NCBI GenBank assembly: GCA_037042185.1
Contig: JAXQJY010000029.1
Coordinates: 1,674,001 to 1,738,000 of the forward strand
Origin: Sordariomycetes sp. S80-01Y
Taxonomy: Eukaryota > Ascomycota > Sordariomycetes
Reading direction: 5' to 3'
DNA length: 64,000 bases
A program made the translations under genes and the position numbers. Every line of letters begins with the position of its first letter. Within the stretch, counting starts at the first letter, position 1. Below the pieces are notes generated by a model. It ran no database searches, was not told the origin of the DNA, and saw only the letters and a list, made by a program, of their open reading frames with translations. Below are positions 10,960 to 23,240 of this stretch, in pieces.

Positions 10960-13184
10960 ATGGCGCATCAACCTGATCCCAGCTTCGGCGTCCCTCAGGA
11001 TCTCGTACGCTCTCTCCTGATCTGATAAGATATAGATATCACGACTAACATTACCATAGATTCCCCATGTTCATCTCGTCTCCTCCCGTCGTTATGCTGC
11101 CCAGGCCAGTGTTCAAATCCACCAAGTCGCGCAATGGTTGATGGAGGCGCCACACATCGCAAGGGACAAGGCCCCATTCTGCTGGCAATTCCTGGACAAG
11201 CCTGCCGATGGCACGATTCTCATGACTTGGCAACCACTTTCAAGGCTGAATATCGCCTTTGCCTCCGACGGCTATGTGTGGATGCCCCCAGAGAACCTGT
11301 ACAAACATGACCTTGGGAATGGATTGGTATGGCCAGATATCTATCGGTGCGAACGAACTGCTAATAGTCGCACAGATCCTCGAAATTTACTATTGTAAGG
11401 CCGGGTTTGGGCCGCCTCAAGAGCAGTACGCGAGCCACGCCCGACGACGATTCCGCCTCGTGCCATCCTCTGGTCATCCGAACGCGCCCCAGCCCGATCC
11501 CAACCTGTTCATCATTCACTGGGGTCCCGCCGACCAGAACGAGGTGGTCCCTTCGAACACGATCCCCTATGACCAGCGCATTCACGCCCAAATGCAGCAG
11601 CGCCAATTTCTCCTCAAAGCCGGCGCAATCCGTCGCAAGGAATTTATGCTTTCCGACCGCTCGAACTGGCCCTCTCTCCCGGAGCTCACCGGTCGTCAGA
11701 TGGAGCCGCAGATGGCGCCGAGAGGCGTGCCGCAGCAGATGGCGTATCCACCTCAGGGCGTCGCCGGACCGCCAGCTAAGAGGCCACGGCACGCGCAGAG
11801 TCAGGGCGGGCAGGCGGCGCCTCCAGGCATGCAGCCCATGGATCCGGCGCTTGATGATGACGAAGACACTTCTCGGGGTGATATGTTTGACCATTTGACA
11901 CCGAGGGAGATCTCGCTGGGACGGTACCAGCAGAACCATGAGTGGATGGAGGAAATCCTGTCTTCGCCCTACCGGCTTAAGCAGATCACGCCAGCGGACC
12001 TCAATCTTGGCTTGATGGGAGAGCTGGCTTCGGTTACGCAAGGCATCTTTGCTGCCCAGGGAGGCGATGCCATCACCAAGAGCCCGGATGAGTCCCTCGC
12101 ATACGTGGGAAGGCTGGATCCCGACAAGGCCAAGGAATTCAGGTCCCGTGTCGATGATCACATTGCCAAAGAAAAGGCCGAGATGGAAGAGATGAAGAAG
12201 AAGTACGAGGCTGAGCTCGCTGATATGCGAAGCAAGTCGATCCTCAACACTAAGGAGAAAGAGCTTCGATCAGTTCAGGATGCTGGCTCGGAGCTCTGGA
12301 TGCCCCATGACGGTGGAGAGATCAAGAATGAGGGCATGAAGAAGACCGTCGACGATATCATCAAGGAGATCGAGTCTTCCACAGGCCGCAAGATTGAGAG
12401 CCAACCTCCGGTCAAGTGTGTGAAACAAGGGGGCTATCAAGCCCCTGCACCTGAGCCAGAACCCGTTGCTGCTCCACCTCAGCAGGTGCAGCAGATGTCC
12501 AGGCAGCCGTCGCAAGCACCTTCTCAGGCCAGTGGCCTTGTCATCGGCGATTCGGACATGGACATGGGCGGTACAGCTGCCGGTCTTCTTGACCAAATGG
12601 GCACAGGGTTATCATCTCATTCTACGCCTGCGAACAACTTCCCGACACCGCAAGCACACCTCTCAGCGGGTCACTCAAACGCGGCAACGCCGCAGAACGT
12701 CAACGTTGCCTCTCCAGCCGTGACGCAACCACCACCACAGCAACAACAACCCGCAGGCGGCGACGTTTCCATGGGCGGCACCAACGATGGCAGCAAGACT
12801 GGCCCAGCACAAGACACGGACAGTGGCGACTGGGTTGTAGTCCCCAAGAACGGCACTCCCGACGTTCCCACGCAGCCCACACCCGGTAATGCCGCAGGCT
12901 CAAGTGGCAACACCCCCAAGCCTACCGACGCCCTCTCCTCCAAACCAACCCCGGCTGCGGGGACACCTGGCTTTAACAATGACGACTTTGCCTCTCTCGG
13001 CGATTTGGATAGCGCGGGCGACGCTCTAGCGGGGTATGACAACCCCACGTTAGACGGATCAGCGGGCGAGCTGGGCGATGGTCTGGATCTGAACATGGAT
13101 ATGGACGATTCGGCATTTGGCGACGCGTTCCACGGGGTCGATACTGGGGCCTCGGGGACGCCCGGTGGTGGTCACGATATGTAG
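10960..13184 (+). CDS. ssr4: SWI/SNF and RSC chromatin-remodelling subunit Ssr4
   Basis: Exons 10960-11004, 11060-11326 and 11376-13184 give 706 residues. The first exon encodes only 15 residues (MAHQPDPSFGVPQDL). Splicing yields IPHVHLVSSRRYAAQ, WLMEAPHIARDKAPFCWQFL, DGTILMTWQPL, GYVWMPPE and IIHWGPADQNEVVP, which together form the fungal Ssr4 N-terminal domain (formerly DUF1750). A second conserved block (SLGRYQQNHEWMEEILSSPY, then PADLNLGLMGEL) sits near residues 310-360, followed by a coiled coil rich in Lys and Glu. The C-terminal 300 residues are Gln/Pro- and Asp/Gly-rich and disordered. In fission yeast Ssr4 is shared by the SWI/SNF and RSC remodellers, so a nuclear role in nucleosome remodelling is inferred. 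Confidence 0.88.
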
Positions 13185-13781
13185 GACATTGAAACACCTG
13201 GGACTGGCACAGGCACGGCTCCGAGTCTACAATCGACCAGCCTAGCCTCAAGCGATGCCGCTCACGGCGTGGATATGGACTGGGACAGCCAAATTTCATC
13301 CAGAATGGAATGAGGGCGTCAATTTTGTGAGGATAGCAGTACTCAGGATGGCACCTGATGACGATGTCAGTGGACTTTGGGTAAACGTTATTTGTTGGCC
13401 CTCATTGGGGGGAGGACTTGGGCGTTCAGGGGAGATTGTGCTGGGTGTTGGTGCCCATTTGTTTTTCTAGAGAATCGAATTGCGCGATCTTGGTCATACC
13501 GAAATCTCTAATGTATTGCCGCTCTGCACCTGTTCGCATTGGCACCCTGAGAGTATGCCTCGGGCGTGGTTGGCGCTGAGGTCAAAAAAGGGGAGAAAGG
13601 AATTGGGCGTAGTTTTGCATACGGCTCCAAGACCTTTAAGTATCCGATTCCTGTGTCCCTCCAGTGACATTCTGCTCAGATTCTATACAGTTTCAAACGC
13701 ACAGAGTTCCCTCACGAGTCTAGTCCGCCGCCATAACCTCCGTTCTTCCTCGTGCCCCCTGGCAGGTAACCATATGCACCC
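13185..13781. other. Convergent 3' flanks
   Basis: 597 bp between the stops of ssr4 (+) and the chitinase (-). No gene is supported. Confidence 0.6.
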
Positions 13782-15244
13782 CTAAGCTTTATATCCCGTG
13801 CCAATATCATGGTCTGTAACATTGTAATGCTCATTCCTCGGGGGTTCGATCATGTTCTTGCCCACGTGTAGACAAGGCAGCTTCTTGCGGGCCGCAGAAA
13901 TGAGAGAGTCCGGACCGGGCTTGTCACCCGAGGCTTGCCAGAACATCGTGCCGCCCAGACCGTTGGCGACGGCCCACTCGGTCTTGAGGGCGACGGTGTC
14001 GGGGTTGTCGTAGGAGATCAGGTGTGTTCCGTCGTGGCACCACGCGCTCACGAGCCCGAAGTCCGTGCCGCACGTCCAGCTCTCGAGGTCCATGTCCTTG
14101 TAGAGGACGGCCCCGTCGCCCTGGGGCTTGGTGAAGGGGACGCCGAATTCACGCCCAGCCTGGACGAAACTATGCCCGTAGATGGGGATGCCCATCATGA
14201 TCTTCTCTGGAGAGGCGCCGAGAGCTATGTACTTCTCGATCGAGGCGGCGCCGGAGATCTCGACCCCCGTTTCTGAGGTCTCACCCTTGAGGTTCTGGGA
14301 GTGGGCAGACTGCTGGAGCCAGGTGCCTGAGTAGTCGTAGCCCATGTGGAACCAAGCGTCGACGAGCTTATCGACTTCGGCCCAGTCCATCTCCCCATAG
14401 CTCGACGTCAAGGCACCGGTAGCAATAGTCAACGGGAAGTGATATCCGCTATGATGCCCCCTCTCAAACCGAGTGAGCTCATTCCTGGTAGCCTTGAGCA
14501 AGTCGACGAAGGCATCGTATTTCTCGTTCGGATACTCCCAGTCGATGTCCAAGCCATCAAAACCCCAAGTCTGCATGAGATGGACGGACGTCTGGGCGAA
14601 ATTGGCGCGGAAGGCCTCGCCAACAGCGCCATCGAACATCTTTTCATCGTTGGACCACGCATAGCCGCCGACGGAGAGCAGAACCTTGACATGGCGGTGC
14701 TCATTCTTGATCTTGGTGAGCTTTTTCATGCCGATCTCATCCTGGTACGGGCTCTTCAGGTAGCTGCGAGAAGTATGTCAGCGGAAATTCTGCTGACTGC
14801 GGAAAGAGGCCCAACTTACACTCTACCGTCCTTGTCGATAGCCGCGAATGCGAAGAGGATGTGGCTGATGTCTTCCCAAGGAAGAGTGTCGAGAACAGGA
14901 GCTGGGGTCCAACTGCCGTAGTAGACAACGTTCCAGAGGCCACCGGGACCAGAATTGGAGCGAGGCTCAAGGGGGGCGTTTGCGGTTGCGACAGCGATGC
15001 CCGGGGTTGTGGAAGTCAAGGTCGAGGTGATCAGCGCGGTGGGGGTTGTGCTCACAACCGAAGTTGGTAAATTGCCAATGGAGCTGAAATTGCCGCCGTC
15101 ATTAGAAGCGACGAAGTCAAGGATCTCGTAGCGATTAGATGGAATCTTCGAAGTGGAATTTGCAGTCTTGAAGCTAGCTGGCATAGCCGTGGCCGTAGCC
15201 TGAGCACCGAGCCCGAGGAGAGAGACGTAAGTGGGGAGCTTCAT
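13782..15244 (-). CDS. Secreted GH18 chitinase
   Basis: Exons 15244-14820 and 14763-13782 around a 56-bp intron give 468 residues. The first 20 or so residues (MKLPTYVSLLGLGAQATATA) form a signal peptide. A Ser/Thr-rich stretch to about residue 95 looks like an O-glycosylated linker. The GH18 barrel begins at WNVVYYGSWTP, continues through LPWEDISHILFAFAAI and KVLLSVGGYAW (the SxGG motif), and reaches the catalytic FDGLDIDWEYP, whose glutamate is about residue 218. GGTMFWQASGD closes the barrel. The enzyme should hydrolyse beta-1,4-linked N-acetylglucosamine in the wall or medium. No separate chitin-binding (LysM or CBM) module is visible, and there is no GPI signal. The frame is exact across the junction (DGRV-YLKSPYQDEIG). 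Confidence 0.92.
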
Positions 15245-16823
15245 CGTGGTTGAAGACAGATTGGAAGAAACGGTGAGTGTCCTGCTGAATAGACCTGGGT
15301 CTTTTTGGGATGGACTTATGAAACATTAATAGTGCGTTGGCTGCCGTGATCATTGTGGTCTCTGCGAGCTGTTGTTTGCTTGGAGGCGAAGAGGGTGGGC
15401 GTGTTCGTGACGGAGGTGTCTCGTGCGCGGGTGTTTGCAAGAAGAAGAGAGTCTTGGATTTGAACTAGACCATGATTCAATTTATATACGAGAGATGCAT
15501 GAGCCCTTTGGAAATACGGGCATTAGACTTCGTCGTTGAGCGAGGATGTCGAACGTGTAAAACCTTACCACGAGGGTGGAGCGCACAATTCGCAGAAAGT
15601 TTGACTTTCCAGGTAGTCAATGGTCTTGGAGCCACTGAGAAGACATAATCGTAAGGCTTATACAGCGCGGAGCATCTGGCTTGCGTGGAAGCACCATGGC
15701 CGGCCAGTATCGAGCTGGTGATAGAAAAAGGGGTCAGCAGCGAAGCCATGATAAGGCTGTGTCAACGGTTCGTCCTTGTTAGTCTGTACACTCCCACTTC
15801 GAGCACATAGATCTTGAAACTCCACATGGCCGTTTCTCTTCTTTAATCAATATTCGCACAACTGATCTGCTGTGACATCAGGCAAAGCGCCTAGATGTTC
15901 CCGGCGACTTCCAACCCGGGTGTTTGGAGAGGCGACATTCGACAGCAGCGCCGGCGGCGGTCACTTGTCTTAGCCTCTCACATAACCGCTTGGGAAAGAA
16001 GTAAAAATCGAATTATTGCAAAATCTCTGCACCTGCTGAGGTGAGGAGATGGAATCGGGCTCCTCGTTCCGAGGTCAGGAGTGATCTCAAGAGCCCACCA
16101 GGATGCCCGCTTGATTCATGAGGTGCTTGATTAGTGACACCGACCAATTGATTTCGTTCTCACAATTCCCCCCCCCCCCCCCCGAAAATTTACTGTCTCG
16201 AACGAAATCACTTGACATTCTCGTCAAAGGCAATAATCATCAATCAATTGACGCTCTGTGAATGTTGAGAAGAAAGCTGGAAGCCAAGGTGCTTCGGCCA
16301 TATCGATAAGCTTATTTAGACGGCCCGGCCCACCAAGCTCCCCCGGCCTCCCATGATCCATCCAACTCCCACATCCCAGCGTCCTTCACCCTTCATCACA
16401 AACGGGCAACGCCGAATTCTGCGCTGTACGATGTGATCGAAGCGATGTATGCGGCCTCAGGTCACATGAGGCTTTCTTGGCAGGCTGAGTCCATTCCGAA
16501 CTGCCATTGAGGCTCAGTTCGGCCTTCCACCGACAAGGATCCCGAGCTGTCACCCACTCACGGGCCTCCACGCCGCAGTATCCCTGCTCTTCTGCTTGGA
16601 TCGCGCGAGGCTGAAATTGCGCCCATGCTCTTGGCAGTTCCTCGAGCACTTCATCACGATGTTTTTCTGGAAGCATTTAAGAAGGAAGCACCGCCACTTC
16701 GGGATAGTAGGATGAGCCTCGTACCAAAGTCATAAACGAGTTGGTTGGAAACACGCCAGAGTCTATGTCTTCGAAGCCAAGCCAAGACAACCCCCACTAC
16801 GCGCCCGCTGAGCCAGACTCGAG
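15245..16823. other. Intergenic, 1.6 kb, divergent promoter region
   Basis: This lies between the starts of the chitinase (-) and the CorA-like gene (+). It includes a C16 homopolymer flanked by a perfect 10-bp inverted repeat (listed separately). A 90-codon open frame on the - strand (15749-15477) has no recognisable domain and is not called. Confidence 0.55.
16149..16210. repeat. C16 tract flanked by a perfect 10-bp inverted repeat
   Basis: TGATTTCGTT at 16149-16158 is matched by its exact reverse complement at 16201-16210. The 42-bp spacer contains sixteen C in a row at 16168-16183. It lies in the shared upstream region of the chitinase and the CorA-like gene. Confidence 0.9.
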
Positions 16824-18880
16824 ATGACACTCTTCGTTCATCACGGCTCAGACCTCTTCAATTACGACCAGGAGGCTTCCTCCGCTAAGGTTCTTCTAGA
16901 CGGGGACCAAGCCCACACGCGGGTAGAGTACGATGAATACGTTGTGTACAGCAAGGTGCCCGGTACTCCTCTCCAAGGTCCCATTCCGAAGCGTCAGCCG
17001 CATAACGAGACGCACATTGCCCACCGTTTCAGTCAGGATGATACCTCGGGGGCTCATATGCTTGATCTAGCATTCCGTCAAGGGTTCAAGTTAGACAGAA
17101 ATGGGGAATTCCGACTCCCGGAAGATGACGAGGATGTTCTTGATGACCTGCACGGTCGTGTGCGTAGGGTGTGAGTATTGTACTCCTTGAATTCAAAGAA
17201 TTTTGCTGAAAATGAGGAGCATTTGTTTTCGACGGAAATCGCCCTTCGAAGGGGCGCCAGACATGCTGAGCCTGTCTGAAAAGGACCTCTCGGATCTCGA
17301 TCTTCATCCAGCAACTCTGCAGTACTCTACACGGGTGGCTACGGAGTCCAGATTCTGGTCAAGAGACCGTTCCATGCTGAGCTTGATCTTGTCTTTTTCC
17401 GAAGCTTCGAAGACGCCTTGCGACTTCTTGTCCATGACCTACAACGTTCACAGTCGATCTACAACAATCCTGATTCGCCAGTCATGGGAGCCTCGACGAC
17501 ACAGGCTTGATGATCTTGATGAGTATGATCATCGCCTCGAATCCTGTCGAGGCCATTGGGCGCACCCTTTCGTCATGCCCGTCATTTTACTGCAAGTCGA
17601 CTTCATGCGTTGCGAAGAGGCTGTAGCGGAAAATACACTGGATGTCGTCGCCCTAGAGGAGGAAGTCAGTAGCACTCTTGGCGCTTCGTCAAACCCGGAT
17701 GACTCAAAGCGGACTCTTCGAAGTCGACTGTTCAGCGGCAAAGATGAGGAGCATCCTACATGGGGTCCGATGAACATGACGAACCTCATGAAGAAAGCTC
17801 ACGAAGTGTTGAGAGGGACCATAAAACTGCTCGATACAATCAGATGGATGGAGAGGGCTGTAAAACTACTCATCATTGCTGGCGATGAGCTGTCGGAGCG
17901 TTTGGAAGGTTCAACAACAGCCCCCACGGCAAACCGCGACCTGAACCTGGGCGGTGATCAATTTGGATCATTTGAAAGAGAGCCGTCTCCCCTGCCGTTC
18001 TTGCAAGTGCCGGGCCAGGAGCGCCCGGCTAGTGTGCACCCTGATGCTCTGCCAATGGCCGAAGAGCTAGGTATTCACTGGCATGAGATCAGGCAGTACC
18101 TCGAGGCTTTTTTGCGGTTGTCGATGAGTTTGGAGACGGAACGTCGCATGGCCGAAGCCCGCTGTCGCGCGCAAATCGACATTGTAAGTCGTTTCAGGAG
18201 GCTCTCGCAGTATTCGTCACTTACAATCTTAGATATACTCCCGCATGGCGCAGGAGGACAACGCCCTCAACGCTCGCATGGCCGTAGCGTCCAGTCGGGA
18301 CAGCGCGTCTATGAAAGCCCTCGCCGTTATCACTGCCATTTTCTTGCCGGGAGAGTTCATTGGTACACTCTTCGGAATGTCCATGTTTGACTGGCTAGCA
18401 CCGAGCAAGGACGAGGAAGAGGCGGCGGCTGCCGCTGGTGGCGGTGGTGCTGGCGGAGGCGAGCCTGAATCTGACGATATCCTCAGCCGAAACTTCTGGG
18501 TCTACTGGATCATCAGCATCCCCTTAACTCTTCTCATCATCCTCGTATGGCGGGCATGGTGGGTTACTCAGGATCGATACTTCCGCCGCCATCTTTCCGA
18601 GGAGCTCAGCGAGGAGCGCTTCTGGACATCTGACGGCAAGCCGAGGGAGCTGGAGCACAACTTCCTCCACGACCTTTTCTATCTGTCCTCCCGAAGGGAT
18701 GAGCGGAGGCTCAAGCAGCCGAAAAAGGAGGAGAACGGCGGTCCAATGATGAACGGTGATAAAGAATGGGGACATCCGCTTTCGAGGACGCAGACACGAG
18801 CGTCAAACATGCGCCAGAGGCAGATTCTGAACGCACGTCAGCAGAGCTTGCAGAAAAGGTCTATGGCTATATCAATTTGA
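16824..18880 (+). CDS. CorA-like divalent-metal-transporter family protein
   Basis: Exons 16824-17170, 17217-18183 and 18233-18880 give 653 residues; the first acceptor could instead be three bases later. The long N-terminal half is soluble and charged. A helical region (about 390-530) leads into two C-terminal transmembrane segments, ALAVITAIFLPGEFIGTLFG and FWVYWIISIPLTLLIILVW, the CorA/ZntB two-helix arrangement. The loop after helix 1 reads GMSMF where classical CorA has GMN, as in many fungal CorA-like proteins. An Ala/Gly-rich insertion lies in the loop between the helices. The protein should sit in a membrane as an oligomer. Mg2+ transport is not assured given the missing Asn; a sensor or scaffold role is possible. 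The tail is basic. Confidence 0.8.
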
Positions 18881-19152
18881 GCGGAACATCATTTGAAAGG
18901 GTTGGCGATCATTTTGGCATAGCGTTTTGCGTGGCGGCATGTGCAGAGGGTTGATTTTAACCCACTTAGTAGGTACCATGTTATAGATGAGAAGGCCTAG
19001 ACCACGACACATGTCTGGCATTTGTTGGAAGAATCTAATCCGTAAATGAATAGAGTTCTACATACAGTATATGTTGATACATATAATGGCGTCCTGATAT
19101 ACAGAGAGCATGCTCATGTGTGTACCAACTTGAAGTCTACTCTTCACCCTCT

Positions 19153-21664
19153 TCACCCACTCGGATCGACCGTGACGAGATCACCGGTCAAGATGCTTGG
19201 AGGTTGGGCCGCCGCAACTTGCGGATCGTGACGCATGTGGCAGCCAAAGTACACCTTGCCATCGAACCTCCTAGTTTTTGCCAGAGTCGTGAAAGGCTCT
19301 TCCCTCTTCTCCCCCCTGCTCTGGTCGACGCAAACCATCTGGCACCGGCGACACGCACCGAGTAGCTTGAAAGACTGGGTCCCTATTTGTAGAGAGTCCC
19401 AAGTGTCCTCTGCATAGGGCTGCGATTCTCCCTGCCCCGGCACTGTTTCCAGAATTATGTTGGCCCTGAACGACGCTTCATCGACCGCCGAACCTCCGCT
19501 GGAGGTGATCTCCTCGTTCAGGGCCTTGACGCTGGCTGCGTGAATCATGAGTATTGGGCTCTCATTCGCGAGCAAGATCTTGTTCTCCCTCGCATTCTCA
19601 GTGTCCGAGTCCGGGGGCGAAGGCACGTCATCCGGGAATGTCCCCGGTAGTCTGCGGCTGGCCTCGCGTCGCTGGTGGCTTTGCACCCTTGCCTTCGATA
19701 GGCGGCTCTTCAACCCCCGACCGCCCGGTGGGAATCGCGTCAGGACGCAGGAAATGCCGAGTGCGTTGGAGAAGAAGTCATTGACCTCAGGCGAGGAGTA
19801 CATGTAGGGCGATATCTCCTCGCCACAGACCCGCGACGGCATCTGGCGGATGTTGCTGTCAAAGAGGGCTGGATTGACTGATAGTGGTATTTCGATGGTC
19901 GGCGCGGGGCTTTTCTGAGGTTCAGTGTCGGCTTCGTAGCGAATTCGCAAAACTCCTCTTTCGAAGTCGAGATCCGGCTTGAGGAGCGCCATACGTGGAT
20001 AGCGCTTTTGGCTGAGGGCTTGACCGGATCCACGATGGACGAGGCACCATTCCCTATCCCACGCCAGGCCTTCAGGACGGACGGTCCATGGAGTGCCCGG
20101 GGAAACAACGAATCCACCACAACTCTTGACGGGATATACTGTGATTGACTTGACGCGGAGACCGCCAATACTGGGGTTTGCCTCATTTCTCAGTTGTTCC
20201 ACAGCTTCTGCCGGTGCTTGTTCGACGAAGAACTCTCTCATAAAATCCAAGAATCGCCAGACATCGGACTTACTGCTCATTGCACCCAGGCTAACACGAA
20301 CAACACCCGTAGGTTTCCCTGACATGATGTCGCCGTCCGTCCCGCATCGAAACCCGGCAGAGAAGTTTCGCCTCATTTCCCAAGGTTGAAGATGTAAGGC
20401 TGACGCAACACCACCGGGGCTGCAGAGACTACCTGTCCGTACATGCATCTTCTTGAGGACTGCCAGCTTATCGAATTCGGCCAAGCTGACCCAGGCACCC
20501 GCGGCGGTTCGAATGTTGAAAGACACTATTGGACCCCTCCCCAGGTCTGGATCGTGCTCTGTGTATAGTTGACACACGGATCTACCATTACCGTGTCTCA
20601 ACTCCTTCAAGCCGATAGTCATCTGCCTTGCAAGGTCTGATGTATGCTCTTTCACCTGCCCCATAGAGCCAAATAGTCGCTTGTGAACCGTTAAGGCGAT
20701 ATCGGCAGCAATGATATTGTGAAATGGAAGGGTTCCGTCTTCCAAGCGCTCATGGAGGAACTGAGTCTTGGGAGCATGCCACTTCTCCTTTCCACATACA
20801 ACCATGTCTACAGTGCCACCACCAAAATATCGTCGGTTATTGAAGACACCTTCTGCAGATCGCCGAACAATGAGTGCTCCAAGGTCTGGGAACCCAAAGA
20901 TTTTGTACAGACTGAGCACTGTGAAGTCTGGTGCCGTCTCGGCGGCGCTCAAGTCAATTGGTGAAGTGGCGGCCAGAGATGCTGCGTCGAGGAGCGTGTA
21001 TACCCGAGGCAGAAGAGTTGGGCGGTGCGTCCGCAGGCTTGACGACCAGGAAAGGGGATACCTCCTCCCATCGAAATGCGACTGCCCAGAGAAAGCAACC
21101 AAGGTCGCCGACGCGCTTTCGTGAGTGCTTCCAAATGGGCTTTCTCCCTCGATCCAGGTTTTCACATCTCCGTCTTGCAGACAAACGCTAGCCTTGGCTT
21201 CTTCTCGCGCTCCAACTACACTGGTGTGGCAACTTTGATGATGCGCGTAGAGAAATCCCTGAGGAAGCGACCTCATTGCCTCCACGACAAGCTTGACTCC
21301 AGCGGTTGCGTTTGCAACAAAGACCAGGTCGAACTCGTTGGGATCAGCGTTGAAGAAGTCAAGAAGGTGCAAACGTGTATTTTCGATTCTCGCCGTCGAC
21401 TGCTGTGATGACCAAGATGCTGAGTGAGGATTGCCGTACATAGAGGTCGTCATCTCATGAGCAAACTCTTCCATCAGGGATCTGGATGGTAATGTGGTGC
21501 CAGCATGATCCAAGTAAACAGAATCTAGCCACAGCGTGAGCCCTCCTGAACACGGCCATAGAAGTTATGATGTACTAACCCTGGACCATCGGGTACTCTC
21601 GCTGTCTCACACCCTCGACAGCATCGTTGTATGCCTCAGCTTCCATCTTCGTTGGATGTGGCAT
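19153..21664 (-). CDS. hxB: Molybdenum cofactor sulfurase
   Basis: Exons 21664-21580 and 21524-19153 give 818 residues; an in-frame ATG at 21646 would give 812. Splicing produces EYPMVQDSVYLDHAGTTLPS, the conserved N-terminus of eukaryotic Moco sulfurases. The N-terminal NifS-like domain binds pyridoxal phosphate at the lysine of SLYKIFGFPDLGALIVR (about residue 236) and has the likely catalytic cysteine in TGSLCSPGG. The C-terminal part has the MOSC_N beta-barrel (VKSITVYPVKSCGG) and the MOSC domain, ending in ACRRCQMVCVDQ and KVYFGCHM. The enzyme moves sulfur from cysteine to the molybdenum cofactor, activating xanthine dehydrogenase and aldehyde oxidase. In Aspergillus, hxB is needed for purine use as a nitrogen source. 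Length and domain order match the family. Confidence 0.95.
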
Positions 21665-23240
21665 GGCCTTGTCCTGAAGGAATAGATGTATGGATTTCGC
21701 CGTGTGGTGAGCAAACTCCTCGGTACGTGCCAACGTTGCTCAACCGTTGGGTAGTACCTGATTCAACCTGTCTGACTGTCGGTGCTGGTGACTACAACTC
21801 ATCCTAAAGTAGCCTGAGCTGCGATTCTTAGGAAGTGTAGGACTGGATGAAGCCTTGGGCAAAGGTAAAAGAAGTCGCCAATAACTGCAATATGGATATG
21901 GTCGACGACAATGAGACGGCCCCAGCCGTTGAGCCGGAGTTCGCCGCGTGACGAGATGGGCGTCGAAGTGCATGTAAACAGCATAACGGATAAAGCGATA
22001 AATTCTCTCAGCCAAGCATTACAGCAGGGGATATGCACGTATGGCATTTCTCGCTACTTTACGTTGTACGAGCCGAGATGGGACGACAGGTCTCGCAAGT
22101 CATATTCCGTGGCGACAGGTTCGGTATTACGATGGGCGCGTTCATGAATCGTCCCGAGGAGGGAAGACTCACCGTCCCCATGCTTCGCAATCTAGACTAG
22201 TGGTTGATGGGGCACCTCTTTCGATTCTCGACGGGACCAAACTGCGTAACGGGACTATACAGCAGGTCTCTTATTCTCGATGGTTTCCGAATCAGCTTCT
22301 TTAGACGCACTGAGCTTGTCCTGCTCGGTAGGTCCAGGTTCGAGGAGGTGGGGGATGGCATCGTCACCGACTCAGCAGGAACAGAGACCCGACACCACGT
22401 CTCGTGCACCAGCTGAACGGCTTCAATTGCGCTTTGACGTAAGAGCTGAGGATGGGTGATCCAAGCAATTGGCTAATGGAAGATCCCTGGATGGGATTCA
22501 ATACGATGTACTCGGACTTTGAGTGGGCACTGTTAGCGCCCAGGCCAGCCCCGCTACCCCATGGGGTTTGTCGGCTTCCACGTTGTAGGAGCACAGGTGC
22601 TAGAGAACCGGGCTTGCAATCTTCAAGACTTTTCGAAATGGAAGCGAGACGTGGATTGCGCTTCATGAACAGTCCGGTTGCCATGAGGTGACTGGACAAT
22701 CAAAGAGCTCAGGACGCAATCCCTATCTGCCTCGAGAGATACGTTATCGGGCCTCGGGTGGGTCCAAACGCTTGAGTCGTCACCTACACCCCACCCCTAT
22801 CTCTCCGCGGACCCTCTCATGGAGACATTTTCCGCGGTCAACTTCCGCCTTTCTTCACATTATCCGGGAGACTTGGAGCGACTCAGAGGCTTCTGAGCAG
22901 CAATGGCGGCAATTCACTTGCTTTATCCTATTCCCGCAAGAGGAGTTGTGGACCGATCCCACAACTCAGGATGCTGATAGGAACAGTGTCAAGCCGCCTA
23001 TCTGTGGTGGTGACTTGTGCACTGGCGTGAGAACCATTTAGGACCCATATTCGGCCCTCAGATCAGTAGCCCGATGAGACTTCCCCGGGCCGGGAACGAT
23101 GTCGGACATGGAGCGCCATGCGGCAACCTATTGCCAAGATGGTTGCCAACGCCTTAAAACCCTACACTCCAGAGCAGGATCTTTGATAGCATGAGGATTG
23201 ACTGCTATCAACAGATGTATGCCGAGATAACATCTCAATC
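21665..23240. other. Intergenic, 1.6 kb, divergent promoter region
   Basis: This lies between the starts of hxB (-) and the carboxylesterase (+). Several open frames of 60-118 codons occur on both strands, but none shows a domain or consistent splice signals. I see no gene, RNA or repeat I can support. Confidence 0.5.

Noticed and set aside
15477-15749. 90-codon frame on the - strand upstream of the chitinase
   Set aside because: A hydrophobic start is present, but there is no clear signal-peptide site, no homology and no supporting context. It could be a small secreted protein but evidence is too thin.
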